Source: Bacteroidota bacterium
Lineage (GTDB): Bacteria; Bacteroidota; Bacteroidia; B-17B0; Aurantibacillaceae
NCBI GenBank assembly: GCA_021155905.1
Contig: JAJNBG010000053.1
Span: 1-32,175 of the forward strand
Direction of reading: 5' to 3'
Length of the DNA: 32,175 bases
Part shown: positions 23,697 through 31,321 of the stretch, one piece after another
Layout: each line of letters opens with the position of its first letter
Position numbering within the stretch: position 1 is the first letter of the stretch
Notes under the pieces: generated by a model
Told to the model about the DNA's origin: nothing
Database searches by the model: none
The model's input: only the letters and a program-made list of their open reading frames with translations
Translations under genes and position numbers: made by a program

Positions 23697-24764
23697 TTAT
23701 TTTACTTTGAACATCCAGTGAAGTGTGTCTTCCACTTTTCCTTTACGGATATTTCTTAACGTTTCATCTACTTTATTGGAAAACTTGCGTTCTTCTACAG
23801 GAGGCAATGGATAGTAATTATCTACATGTCCAATACCAATGATTTGTGCGATTGTAGCAGCTGTCCCCACACCAAATGCTTCCTTCAATGTTCCCGCAGC
23901 ATGTGCTTCCAGAATTTCTTTAATTGAAATTTTTCTTTCTTCCACCTTCATTCCCCATTCTCTTGCCAATGCTAAAACACTATCACGGGTAATACCCGCT
24001 AAAATAGTATCGCCAAGTGCCGGTGTTACAACTGAGTCACCAATTACGAACATCAAGTTCATCGTGCCTGATTCCTCCACAAATGAATGCGTAGCTCCAT
24101 CGGTCCAGATTACCTGTTGGTAACCTTTTTGTTGTGCTAATTTTGTAGGATATAAACTACGTCCATAGTTACCCGCAGCTTTAACAAAACCTACACCGCC
24201 CTGTACAGCGCGGATGTAATTGGTTTCGATCAAAACTTTAATAGGCTCAGAATAATATTTTCCAGCAGGGCACGTAATAATCACAAATTTATAGGTATCA
24301 CTTGCTTTCACTCCAATGGCTTCATCGGTCGCAATTAAAAAAGGACGGATGTATAACGAACCTGTTTCAGACGTTGGAACCCATGCTGAATCCAGTTTTA
24401 ATAACTCAATCAAACCACCCATGAATATTTCTTCCGGGACCTCAGGCATTGCCATACGGATAGCAGACTTATTCATTCGTTTAAAATTCTCTAACGGTCT
24501 GAAAATGCTAACTTCTCCTTCTTGTGACTTGTAAGCTTTCATTCCTTCAAAGATTGCTTGCCCGTAATGAAGCGCTGACATAGCATAACTCATTGGAATA
24601 TCACGGTATGGCGTTATGTATGATTTCTCCCATTTACCGTTGGCATATTCAGCAACAAACATATGATCTGAAAAACATTTCCCAAACGGAACGTCATTTA
24701 CATCATAATCATTAACCCTACTGTGAGTTGTTTTTTCAATTTTAATATCAGCGTTTGCAATCAT
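23697..24764 (-). CDS. ilvE: Branched-chain amino acid aminotransferase
   Basis: A 355-residue PLP-dependent fold-type IV aminotransferase that carries out the last step of valine, leucine and isoleucine synthesis (and the first step of their breakdown). 'SALHYGQAIFEGMKAYKSQE' near residue 63 and 'GGVGFVKAAGNYGRSLYPTK' are family signatures; K195 is the likely PLP lysine. 'EESGTMNLMFV' and 'GITRDSVLALAREWGMKVEE' form the PLP/substrate region. The length of ~355 and the sequence style fit the eukaryote-like BCAT subgroup frequent in Bacteroidota. It is a single gene with its own promoter and terminator. Confidence 0.95.
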   Translation of the reverse strand: MIANADIKIEKTTHSRVNDYDVNDVPFGKCFSDHMFVAEYANGKWEKSYITPYRDIPMSYAMSALHYGQAIFEGMKAYKSQEGEVSIFRPLENFKRMNKSAIRMAMPEVPEEIFMGGLIELLKLDSAWVPTSETGSLYIRPFLIATDEAIGVKASDTYKFVIITCPAGKYYSEPIKVLIETNYIRAVQGGVGFVKAAGNYGRSLYPTKLAQQKGYQQVIWTDGATHSFVEESGTMNLMFVIGDSVVTPALGDTILAGITRDSVLALAREWGMKVEERKISIKEILEAHAAGTLKEAFGVGTAATIAQIIGIGHVDNYYPLPPVEERKFSNKVDETLRNIRKGKVEDTLHWMFKVK

Positions 24765-24783
24765 TATTTCTTATTGTATTAAA

Positions 24784-24814
24784 CAAATTAGCACATAATT
24801 TTTGTCAGTACAAA
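24784..24814 (-). promoter_or_regulatory. Promoter of ilvE
   Basis: On the minus strand TTTG (24814-24811), a 20-nt spacer, then TAATTTG (24790-24784), one base shorter than TAnnTTTG. It ends 19 nt before the ilvE ATG. Confidence 0.5.
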
Positions 24815-24880
24815 CAAATTGGTCGATTATTTTAATGGATTTAGACAAAATTCAAAATCCCTCTTTTTACCTTGAAAAAC

Positions 24881-24909
24881 TTGTTTTTAATATAATTTTA
24901 TTATTTTCG
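24881..24909 (+). promoter_or_regulatory. Promoter of the M23 peptidase operon
   Basis: TTG at 24881-24883, an 18-nt spacer, then TATTTTCG (24902-24909), one mismatch from TAnnTTTG. The TTG start codon follows 17 nt later. Confidence 0.5.
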
Positions 24910-24926
24910 TAGGTCTTATTAACAAT

Positions 24927-25901
24927 TTGAAGTTTATAGTCCATATACTGTGGGTAATTCTCCTTTCTCCTGAATTTTTATCGGCGGATGGTGAACCTAA
25001 AAAAGATACTACGCGTCTTAAGTATATTTCTATGCCCACTCATTCCAATGATAAAATAGGCATCACTAAACTTCAGCTCGTTAGCCTGGTTGACTCCTTG
25101 CTTGACCTTGAAAGCATTGAAGAAAGAGAGATTGAGCTGATCAGCTATTACAATAGCATCTTAAATTCCAATGAAACAAACCTGACGATTTTAAAATACG
25201 GTAACATTCCCGCCACCAGTTTTTATGATGACTTTGATGAAAGTACAGTATTTAATATTACTCCGGATACAGAGTTTCCTGAGTCACAAATCATCAATAT
25301 TGAAAGCGATTCTTTAGGATTATACCATCATCCAAAGGTAGGTCCTGTGAATTCTAAATTCGGATGGAGAGACGGAAGAATGCATAAGGGTATTGACATA
25401 AACTTAAATAAAGGCGATGCCATTGTTGCTGCCTTTGATGGAATGGTTAGAATTGCCCATGCTAAAGGAGCATATGGAAACGTAATTATCATCAGGCATT
25501 ATAACGGACTTGAAACAGTATATGCGCACCTTTCAAAAATAAAAGTAAAACCCGGGCAAGTTGTAATGGCTGGTCAGCTGATTGGATTAGGCGGTAGCAC
25601 AGGAAGAAGCAGCGGCCCACATTTACATTTCGAGGTACGTTTCAAGGGCCAGGCTCTTAATCCTTCGTCCATCATTTCCTTTGCAGATAACAAACCGTTT
25701 AACGATTCAATTATCATAAAAAGATCCCGTTATGGAATCTGCGCTTATCCAAGTGATGCAACCTTACATACTATTGAACGCGGTGACACCTGGTATGAAG
25801 TGGCCAAACGTTATGGTTTGACCATGAAGGAACTATGTATTTTAAACGGAACTGACAAACGTTATTATTTAAAAATTGGTCAGAAATTAAGAGTAAATTA
25901 A
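24927..25901 (+). CDS. M23 metallopeptidase with C-terminal LysM domain
   Basis: A 324-residue exported murein hydrolase. The signal peptide (KFIVHILWVILLSPEFLSA) begins at a TTG start. Residues ~50-125 are a charged, partly helical linker. The M23 (LytM/gly-gly endopeptidase) domain spans ~135-250 with Zn ligands H153 and D157 (MHKGID), catalytic H201 (YAHLS) and H232/H234 (PHLHFE); all are intact, so it is predicted active. The LysM domain (~279-323, 'HTIERGDTWYEVAKRYGLTM') binds peptidoglycan. It probably cleaves peptide cross-links in the periplasm during growth or division. It heads an apparent operon with the LpxD-like and RsbU-like genes. Confidence 0.93.
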   Translation: MKFIVHILWVILLSPEFLSADGEPKKDTTRLKYISMPTHSNDKIGITKLQLVSLVDSLLDLESIEEREIELISYYNSILNSNETNLTILKYGNIPATSFYDDFDESTVFNITPDTEFPESQIINIESDSLGLYHHPKVGPVNSKFGWRDGRMHKGIDINLNKGDAIVAAFDGMVRIAHAKGAYGNVIIIRHYNGLETVYAHLSKIKVKPGQVVMAGQLIGLGGSTGRSSGPHLHFEVRFKGQALNPSSIISFADNKPFNDSIIIKRSRYGICAYPSDATLHTIERGDTWYEVAKRYGLTMKELCILNGTDKRYYLKIGQKLRVN

Positions 25902-25928
25902 CCCCATTGATCTCATATAATACTAATT

Positions 25929-26861
25929 ATGCAAATTAATCCCATTACACTCAAAGACCTTGCAGCCCTCATTGAAGCTACTTTCATCGGAAACGAAGGA
26001 CACTTAATTACCGGTCTTAATGAAATACATCGCGTTACACCTGGTGACGCTGTTTTCGTCGATCATCCCAAGTATTACGATAAAGCATTACAGTCGGCAG
26101 CAACGACCGTCATCATCAATAAAGATGTGGAATGCCCCGCTGGCAAAGCCTTGATCATTCATCCTGAACCGTTTACCGCATTTAATAAGTTGACTCAACA
26201 CTTTAAGCCCAAGCAATATTCTTCTGTGTTTAACAGCCCCTCTGCTTCCATTGGCGTAAATTCCATTGTCATGCCGGGAGCTTTCATCGGCAATCATGTA
26301 TCTATTGGAAATAATTGTATCATCCATCCCAATGTCATTATCTATGATAATTGCCGTATTGGAAATAACGTAATCATTCATGCAGGAACTATTATTGGTT
26401 CTGATGCTTTTTATTTTAAAAACAGGAAAACGCATTTCGAACAACTGCAAACCTGTGGTAACGTAATTATTGAAGACGATGTACATATCGGTGCAAATTG
26501 TGCAATCGATAAAGGAGTTACTTCTGATACCATTATTGGCAAGGGAACTATTATTGATAATTTAGTTCATATTGCCCATGACGTAGTAATTGGGGAAATG
26601 TGTTTATTCGCTGCAGGCATTGCTGTTGCCGGTTGCTGCAACATTGGCAACCGGGTAACCATGTGGGGACAGGTTGGGGTCTCCAGTAGCCTTACAATTG
26701 GTGATGGCGCGGTTATTCAGGCTCAAAGCGGTGTTGGAGAAGACATACCTGCAGGAATGGTAGTCTTCGGTACACCGGCTACCGAAACAAAAGCAAAAAT
26801 GAGGGAAATATTCGCGCTTAGACAATTACCAGCATTGATTCAGAAATTATACGATAAATAA
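25929..26861 (+). CDS. LpxD-like UDP-3-O-acylglucosamine N-acyltransferase
   Basis: A 310-residue left-handed beta-helix acyltransferase. The N-terminal uridine-binding domain (~1-95, 'ITLKDLAALIEATFIGNEGH') and more than six hexapeptide repeats (~105-275) are those of LpxD, which adds the second hydroxyacyl chain in lipid A synthesis. H217 in 'LVHIAHDVVIGEMC' matches the catalytic His. It lacks part of the usual C-terminal helical extension and is shorter than the ~340 residues of typical LpxD. Classical Bacteroidota lpxD lies beside lpxC/fabZ; here the neighbours are a peptidase and a phosphatase, so this may be an LpxD paralogue rather than the main enzyme. I therefore leave the symbol blank. 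Confidence 0.87.
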   Translation: MQINPITLKDLAALIEATFIGNEGHLITGLNEIHRVTPGDAVFVDHPKYYDKALQSAATTVIINKDVECPAGKALIIHPEPFTAFNKLTQHFKPKQYSSVFNSPSASIGVNSIVMPGAFIGNHVSIGNNCIIHPNVIIYDNCRIGNNVIIHAGTIIGSDAFYFKNRKTHFEQLQTCGNVIIEDDVHIGANCAIDKGVTSDTIIGKGTIIDNLVHIAHDVVIGEMCLFAAGIAVAGCCNIGNRVTMWGQVGVSSSLTIGDGAVIQAQSGVGEDIPAGMVVFGTPATETKAKMREIFALRQLPALIQKLYDK

Positions 26862-26863
26862 AA

Positions 26864-28093
26864 TTGAAAACGTCTAAAATAAATAGCCAGATTGCTGCGA
26901 GTTCCGTAAAAGATGTGAAGTTGAATTCTTTGCTGGTTATGACAAAAGCCATCAACAATAATGTGACAACGGCTCAGTTACTGGACATTTATCAGGATAT
27001 TTTAGAAAACAAATTAAAAGTCGGGAAACTGGTGTTATTTAGTTTTACTACTGAGTGGACCTGCATTTTAAAATATGGGGTTGATAAAGATTACAATCAC
27101 CTCATATTTGAACCCGAATTACTGGACATTAAAGAGATTGAAACTATTTCTTATTCAAAAGGTAATCTGAGCAAACGATTTGAAATTGTCATTCCTGTAT
27201 ACCATAAGCACACGCCTCTGGCTTTTGTATTACTGGGTGACCTGGACGAAAAGAAAATTGAGATGAGTTCAGCCATCAAACATTTACCTTTTATTCAGAC
27301 GTTGACCAACGTGATGATTGTTGCAATTGAAAATAAAAAATTATACAAGTCATCACTTCAAAAGGCTGCAATTCAAAAGGAGCTTGAATTGGCACAGGGC
27401 ATGCAGAAATTATTATTCCCTTCGTCCTTGCCTAATATCAAGGAATTAGAAATGAATGCTCTATACTTGCCGCACCAACAAATTGGAGGCGATTACTATG
27501 ACGTCATCTGGATCAACGATTCGGAACTCGTATTTTGTTTGGCTGATGTTTCCGGGAAGGGAGTTGCCGCTGCATTATTAATGAGTAATCTCCAGGCAGC
27601 CTTGCGAGTGCTGTTAAAATATACACAAAGCCTGGCAGAAATAGTTATTGATATCAACCAATTAATTTGCGATAATGCTAAAAGTGAAAAATTTATTTCC
27701 CTGTTCATTGCAAAGTACAATATAGACACAAGAAAACTATCTTATATAAATGCCGGCCATAATGCGCCGCTTTTATTAAACAATAACAAGGCAGTTTATC
27801 TGGATAAGGGCTGTACCTTGTTAGGAATTACAAACCCGTTATTAGAGCTGGAATCCGAAACTCTGCTTGTTTCTTCAAACTCTGTTTTGTTTGCATACAC
27901 CGATGGCTTAACTGATACCATAAATAATCAGGAGGACACGGTATCTGTAGATGAAATCAAAAAAATACTAATCAGCAATAAAAAATCAAATTGTGCTTTT
28001 ATCAATAAGGCCATGCTTTTTTACCTGGAAGAATTCAAAGGAGAGATGCCTTTTATCGATGACATTGCCATGCTCACCTGCAAGTTTCATTAA
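26864..28093 (+). CDS. RsbU-like PP2C/SpoIIE phosphatase with N-terminal GAF-like domain
   Basis: A 409-residue cytoplasmic protein. Residues ~22-157 form a GAF-like sensor region. A short linker 'QKELELAQGMQKLLFPSSLP' is the typical signalling helix of RsbU-type proteins, followed by a PP2C-type phosphatase domain with metal ligands D210 (IGGDYYD), D228 (ADVSGKG), D347 (AYTDGL) and D399/D400 (IDDIAML). All are present, so it should be active on a Ser/Thr-phosphorylated partner, typically a STAS protein. The start is TTG, 2 nt after the LpxD-like stop, and no in-frame ATG is near it. It is convergent with aroE, with only 4 nt between the stops. Confidence 0.92.
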   Translation: MKTSKINSQIAASSVKDVKLNSLLVMTKAINNNVTTAQLLDIYQDILENKLKVGKLVLFSFTTEWTCILKYGVDKDYNHLIFEPELLDIKEIETISYSKGNLSKRFEIVIPVYHKHTPLAFVLLGDLDEKKIEMSSAIKHLPFIQTLTNVMIVAIENKKLYKSSLQKAAIQKELELAQGMQKLLFPSSLPNIKELEMNALYLPHQQIGGDYYDVIWINDSELVFCLADVSGKGVAAALLMSNLQAALRVLLKYTQSLAEIVIDINQLICDNAKSEKFISLFIAKYNIDTRKLSYINAGHNAPLLLNNNKAVYLDKGCTLLGITNPLLELESETLLVSSNSVLFAYTDGLTDTINNQEDTVSVDEIKKILISNKKSNCAFINKAMLFYLEEFKGEMPFIDDIAMLTCKFH

Positions 28094-28097
28094 TTTT

Positions 28098-28841
28098 TTA
28101 AGAATGCCAGATTTCCCAGGCTTTATCTGCCTGTAATTTTAGCATGTTTAAACCGTTAATTGTAATAGCCCCGTTCTCTTTTCCTTTTTGAAGAAATAGT
28201 GTCTCTTCCGGGTTATAGATCAGATCGTATAACAAATGTTCTTCGCTGAGATATTGAAATGGAATTTCCGGACAAGTCTCTGCTTTTGGATACATTCCCA
28301 ATGGCGTGCAATTGACAATCAGTTTAAAAGCATTCAACACATATTCATTTAGGTCCGAATAGTGAAAATAATTAGACGCCTTTTTATCCCCCGTTGTCAC
28401 ATAATAAAAATCAACGCCTACGTTTTTTAATGCGTAAGCAATTGCTTTGGATGCTCCACCTGTTCCTAATATCAGGGCCCTTTGATGAGCGGGCTCTAAA
28501 AATGGCTTTATGCTTTGTGCAAAACCGTAATAATCGGTATTGTATCCGGTTAAATATGGTTGCTCATTTATCCAGTTTATTTTAATGCAGTTCACTGCGC
28601 CTATTTCCCGCGCTGTGAAATCCATTTCATTTAAAAATGGAATGACTGTTTCCTTATAAGGTTTGGTAACATTTAATCCGGATAAATGATGATGGGAAAT
28701 AATTTGTAAAAGATTATCAAGATTTTCCAGGTCGAAATTAGAGTACTGAAAACCAGCTTTATCTTCTTTGATAAATTTTTCCTCTAAATAAGACTTAGAA
28801 AATGAGTGAGACAATGACTTGCCTAAAAGACCAAAATGCAT
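28098..28841 (-). CDS. aroE: Shikimate dehydrogenase
   Basis: A 247-residue NADP-dependent enzyme that reduces 3-dehydroshikimate in the aromatic amino acid pathway. 'GLLGKSLSHSFS' is the substrate-binding start, 'GLNVTKPYKE' holds catalytic K60, 'GYNTDYYGF' has D103, and 'ALILGTGGASKAIAYALKN' is the NADP Rossmann loop. 'NCTPLGMYP' and the C-terminal 'GLNMLKLQADKAWEIW' complete the fold. Length is normal for the short Bacteroidota form. The ATG at 28841 lies 7 nt after the lolA-like gene, so the two are probably co-transcribed. Confidence 0.95.
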   Translation of the reverse strand: MHFGLLGKSLSHSFSKSYLEEKFIKEDKAGFQYSNFDLENLDNLLQIISHHHLSGLNVTKPYKETVIPFLNEMDFTAREIGAVNCIKINWINEQPYLTGYNTDYYGFAQSIKPFLEPAHQRALILGTGGASKAIAYALKNVGVDFYYVTTGDKKASNYFHYSDLNEYVLNAFKLIVNCTPLGMYPKAETCPEIPFQYLSEEHLLYDLIYNPEETLFLQKGKENGAITINGLNMLKLQADKAWEIWHS

Positions 28842-28848
28842 ATGTGTC

Positions 28849-29511
28849 TTAAAGTTCTCTCTCGTCTGTAATCTGATCAGCTTTGAAAGGCTTCACATCA
28901 AAAACAAATACATTGTCAGCTATTTCAACGTTTGGCTTGTATGTTTTGATGTCGTAAGATTGAGTTGTACCGTCTTTCATCATCATCATTAAACGCGCTA
29001 CTTGCTTTTTGTTTTTATCCACGTATATTTTCACCGTGTGAAATTTCTTTTTTTCAGGTTTCACAGATGGGTAAAGAATAATTACATGACACATAGCCGC
29101 TCCAACTTTTTCCTCTTTCTCATATTTGTATTTAAACCCATTTTCATACATGGTGAAAATTTTAGTTGGGTTCAACTGGTCTTCGTTATTCGCATCGAAA
29201 TTTTTAATAGTCACTTCATTGGCATCTTTATTATGCGCCCAAATGGTTTTTCCATCACACACAATTGTGTTTCCCGGAATTTCTAATTTAAACTTAGAAC
29301 CTTTTACAAACACTTTCCCGGTTTGTTTTTCAGTCTGCTTTTTTTCTTTGTTTAAAATAGTAAAAACATACTCAGAGGTAATTGTTTTATAAGCCTTAGT
29401 TACCTTACTTAAATCATCCAGTACAATTTTTGCTTTTGGATCCTGATCCTGAGCGTAAGAAGTAAAAAGAGATAAGGTGAAGGCTGCTATTATTAAGATG
29501 ATTTTTTTCAT
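28849..29511 (-). CDS. lolA: LolA-like outer-membrane lipoprotein carrier protein
   Basis: A 220-residue periplasmic protein with signal peptide MKKIILIIAAFTLSLFTSYA. The rest matches the LolA/LolB-like fold (an open beta-barrel that carries lipoproteins across the periplasm): 'KTITSEYVFTILNKEKKQTE', 'GKVFVKGSKFKLEIPGNTIV', 'CDGKTIWAHNKDANEVTI' and 'KIYVDKNKKQVARLMMMMKD'. The Cys at 'VCDG' is also common in Bacteroidota LolA homologues. It is the first gene of a two-gene transcript with aroE. Confidence 0.85.
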   Translation of the reverse strand: MKKIILIIAAFTLSLFTSYAQDQDPKAKIVLDDLSKVTKAYKTITSEYVFTILNKEKKQTEKQTGKVFVKGSKFKLEIPGNTIVCDGKTIWAHNKDANEVTIKNFDANNEDQLNPTKIFTMYENGFKYKYEKEEKVGAAMCHVIILYPSVKPEKKKFHTVKIYVDKNKKQVARLMMMMKDGTTQSYDIKTYKPNVEIADNVFVFDVKPFKADQITDEREL

Positions 29512-29630
29512 AGTGGTAGTTTTAATGAGTCGAGAGAGTTCTGGTTAATTTTAAATTCCACTTTATAAAAAGTTTAATTCTGTTAATTTTAAGTTTTACA
29601 TATGTTTCGTGATAGCGCTTTACAAAAATG

Positions 29631-29657
29631 AAAAAGCCCACAAATTGTGGGCTTTTT
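29631..29657 (-). terminator. Terminator after tRNA-Asp
   Basis: AAAAAGCCCACAA (29631-29643) and TTGTGGGCTTTTT (29645-29657) form a nearly perfect hairpin. On the minus strand it directly follows the tRNA and ends in a T run. The sequence would also end transcripts on the plus strand. Confidence 0.9.
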
Positions 29658-29658
29658 G

Positions 29659-29732
29659 CGGTCCGGACGGGACTCGAACCCGCGACCTCCGCCGTGACAG
29701 GGCGGCATTCTAACCAGCTGAACTACCGGACC
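29659..29732 (-). tRNA. tRNA-Asp (anticodon GUC)
   Basis: A 74-nt cloverleaf on the minus strand. The acceptor stem is GGTCCGG (29732-29726) paired with CCGGACC (29666-29660), with discriminator G at 29659. The anticodon stem CCGCC/GGCGG encloses loop CTGTCAC, giving anticodon GTC (29698-29696). The T arm has GCGGGTTCGAGTCCCGT. CCA is not encoded and must be added after transcription. Confidence 0.97.
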
Positions 29733-29759
29733 AACACCTTTTCTTTCGAATTGGGAGTG

Positions 29760-29789
29760 CAAATTTACAATTATTTTCTTAACTACAAA
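29760..29789 (-). promoter_or_regulatory. Promoter of tRNA-Asp
   Basis: On the minus strand TTTG (29789-29786), an 18-nt spacer, then TAAATTTG (29767-29760), an exact match to the Bacteroidota -33/-7 consensus, 27 nt before the mature tRNA. Confidence 0.7.
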
Positions 29790-29870
29790 AATAATTTTAA
29801 AAATATTTCAAATTATTTTAATTTGCTTTTATATAAGTTTAAAATATCAATTAAATGATAGTTTTGTATT

Positions 29871-30209
29871 GTGTTCATTACGCGTCTCATATTCATTAGT
29901 TTAGTTATTATCTCTTGTGTTGTGGGGAAATCCAGACCCCTCTCGATGCCTGTAGTTTTGTCGTCAGAGTTTAAACTTAAAAAAGAAAGTTTAAAGAATT
30001 TACTGCAAACAAATACTGACGGCACCAATATTTTTAAGTCAAAACGCAAAATGAGGACAAAAGGAATCAAAGTTTCCTTTCCTCATGTTTCCCAAATTAC
30101 TTGTTACAACCCGTTTGCCTACCAGACATTTCTACACAAGCCTATAAAAAATAACTGCGCAACTTTCCTTCATTGCGTGGAACGTAAAAGGGGACCACCC
30201 TTAGATTAA
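29871..30209 (+). CDS. Doubtful small exported protein
   Basis: A 112-codon frame starting at GTG with a signal- or lipoprotein-like N-terminus (FITRLIFISLVIISCVVG) followed by a basic, family-less sequence with three Cys in its last 40 residues. A -7-like TAGTTTTG lies at 29859-29866, almost on top of the GTG, which would make the mRNA leaderless; ATG 29946 is an alternative that removes the signal segment. A weak hairpin AAGGG/CCCTT overlaps its 3' end (30188-30202). I recognise no family. It fills most of the otherwise gene-free stretch 29733-30281. Coding status is uncertain. Confidence 0.35.
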   Translation: MFITRLIFISLVIISCVVGKSRPLSMPVVLSSEFKLKKESLKNLLQTNTDGTNIFKSKRKMRTKGIKVSFPHVSQITCYNPFAYQTFLHKPIKNNCATFLHCVERKRGPPLD

Positions 30210-30281
30210 TTTATTTTTATAATTCTGTTCACGATGGCCCACCTGACCGGTGTTGCCGTTGCTTTAATTTTAATTTAATCA

Positions 30282-30506
30282 ATGGAAATAATAGATTCAC
30301 TTGTTACCGGTGATGTAATCATCACTGCAGATATTCAGTATAATAATATGCTTGCCGAAAATGTCACTGTGGAAGAATACGTGACGACCAGAATTTATGG
30401 TACTATTAAAAAAGATGTTACTGTAAATGCAGGTTCCACACTATATCTCCACGGTAAATATCATGGGAAACTCACTAATAATGGGGGAACAATTCACATA
30501 TATTAA
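30282..30506 (+). CDS. Small beta-solenoid (bactofilin-like) protein
   Basis: A 74-residue protein with no signal peptide. From residue 10 on it is made of short repeating beta strands separated by turns: 'GDVIITADI', 'ENVTVEEYVTTRIYGTIKKD', 'VTVNAGSTLYLHGKYHGKL', 'TNNGGTIHIY'. The G-T-I/V-x-x-x-V periodicity resembles polymer-forming bactofilins and small right-handed beta-helix proteins, but it is much shorter than a classical bactofilin. The function is unknown. It has a normal ATG start and is convergent with the SatD-like gene. Confidence 0.6.
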   Translation: MEIIDSLVTGDVIITADIQYNNMLAENVTVEEYVTTRIYGTIKKDVTVNAGSTLYLHGKYHGKLTNNGGTIHIY

Positions 30507-30512
30507 GATTAA

Positions 30513-30561
30513 GATCCTGGCAGACAAGGCAATACAACATTATTGGATGCCTGTCAGGATC
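30513..30561. repeat. Imperfect inverted repeat at the convergent gene ends
   Basis: GATCCTGGCAG (30513-30523) and CTGTCAGGATC (30551-30561) pair with one mismatch; a further GGCA/TGCC pair lies inside. The right arm is part of the last codons of the SatD-like gene. No strong T tract follows, so it could be a weak two-way terminator. Confidence 0.5.
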
Positions 30562-31163
30562 ATTTCTTTAATGGTATAGTATTGTTTCATCTTAAGAGTT
30601 TTTTCCCTTCGCCAACCGCTGGAAACATTTAGTTTAAATAACTCAGCGACTTCTTTATAATTCATATGATTTAAAAATGCTTTCACATACTTATAATCAC
30701 TTTTTTTCCATGAATCCAAATAATCCTCATAAATTAAAAACAAGTTATTCAGATATAAACTTGATTGTTCGTTGCTGGTGGCTATTAAAAAACGACTGTC
30801 GGTTTTTTTTATTAAATCAAGGCGCTGCCGGGCATCTATTAAACCAAATCCAAGGCGTTCATAGGCAGTATGTTTACTTTGTATGGTTTCCAGTGTATCA
30901 TGATACAACACGTGCTTCAATTTAAAATCCAGGTTATTCTCAATAATACATTCCTCAATATCAAAAATCATTTCCAGGCTTCCCTGCAAACTATTTGTGA
31001 TTCCCTGAAATTCGTAAGGCATCACCATATCCAGCGACGTGATAAAATGCTTTTTATGGATACGATTTATAACCGCGATCACATTCTGCAATTCTTTGTG
31101 AATGTTTTCTTTATTACTGCTGCCGGAATGCCTGACGGCAGACATTAATATGAAGTGATCCAT
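30540..31163 (-). CDS. SatD-family-like protein with C-terminal helix-turn-helix
   Basis: A 207-residue cytoplasmic protein. The order of features resembles the SatD family: an N-terminal 'IL...S' strand, a 'x-E-F-Q-G' motif (PYEFQG, 49-54; usually GDEFQG), the 'RLGFGLIDARQRLDLIKK' helix (103-120), and a C-terminal region with 'MNYKEVAELFKLNVSSGWRR' (167-186), which looks like a DNA-binding helix-turn-helix. The Gly-Asp of the family motif is replaced by Pro-Tyr, so a cyclase-like or nucleotide-binding activity may be lost. SatD proteins are poorly known. The family assignment is from remembered motifs and is moderate. It has its own promoter and is divergent from rplM. Confidence 0.6.
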   Translation of the reverse strand: MDHFILMSAVRHSGSSNKENIHKELQNVIAVINRIHKKHFITSLDMVMPYEFQGITNSLQGSLEMIFDIEECIIENNLDFKLKHVLYHDTLETIQSKHTAYERLGFGLIDARQRLDLIKKTDSRFLIATSNEQSSLYLNNLFLIYEDYLDSWKKSDYKYVKAFLNHMNYKEVAELFKLNVSSGWRREKTLKMKQYYTIKEMILTGIQ

Positions 31164-31188
31164 TATTTTTTATACATTTGCATCTCGT

Positions 31189-31220
31189 CAAAAATACAAT
31201 TTTTGCACAAATAACGCAAA
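31189..31220 (-). promoter_or_regulatory. Promoter of the SatD-like gene
   Basis: On the minus strand TTTG (31220-31217), a 20-nt spacer, then TATTTTTG (31196-31189), an exact TAnnTTTG match, 25 nt before the ATG at 31163. Confidence 0.6.
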
Positions 31221-31255
31221 ATATGAAAATAATTGAATTAAACAGCCTATTTATT

Positions 31256-31285
31256 TTGCCACTAACAAATTAAGACATATATTTG
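31256..31285 (+). promoter_or_regulatory. Promoter of the rplM-rpsI-rpsB operon
   Basis: TTG (31256-31258), a 19-nt spacer, then TATATTTG (31278-31285). This is a full match to the Bacteroidota sigma consensus and is the best promoter in the window. It lies 36 nt before the rplM GTG start. Confidence 0.8.
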
Positions 31286-31321
31286 CCGCCCAAATTAGAA
31301 TTAAATTAAAAAAATCAAGAA

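Noticed and set aside
30677..31148. Plus-strand frames opposite the SatD-like gene
   Set aside because: They overlap the minus-strand gene, which has an exact promoter and better protein features.
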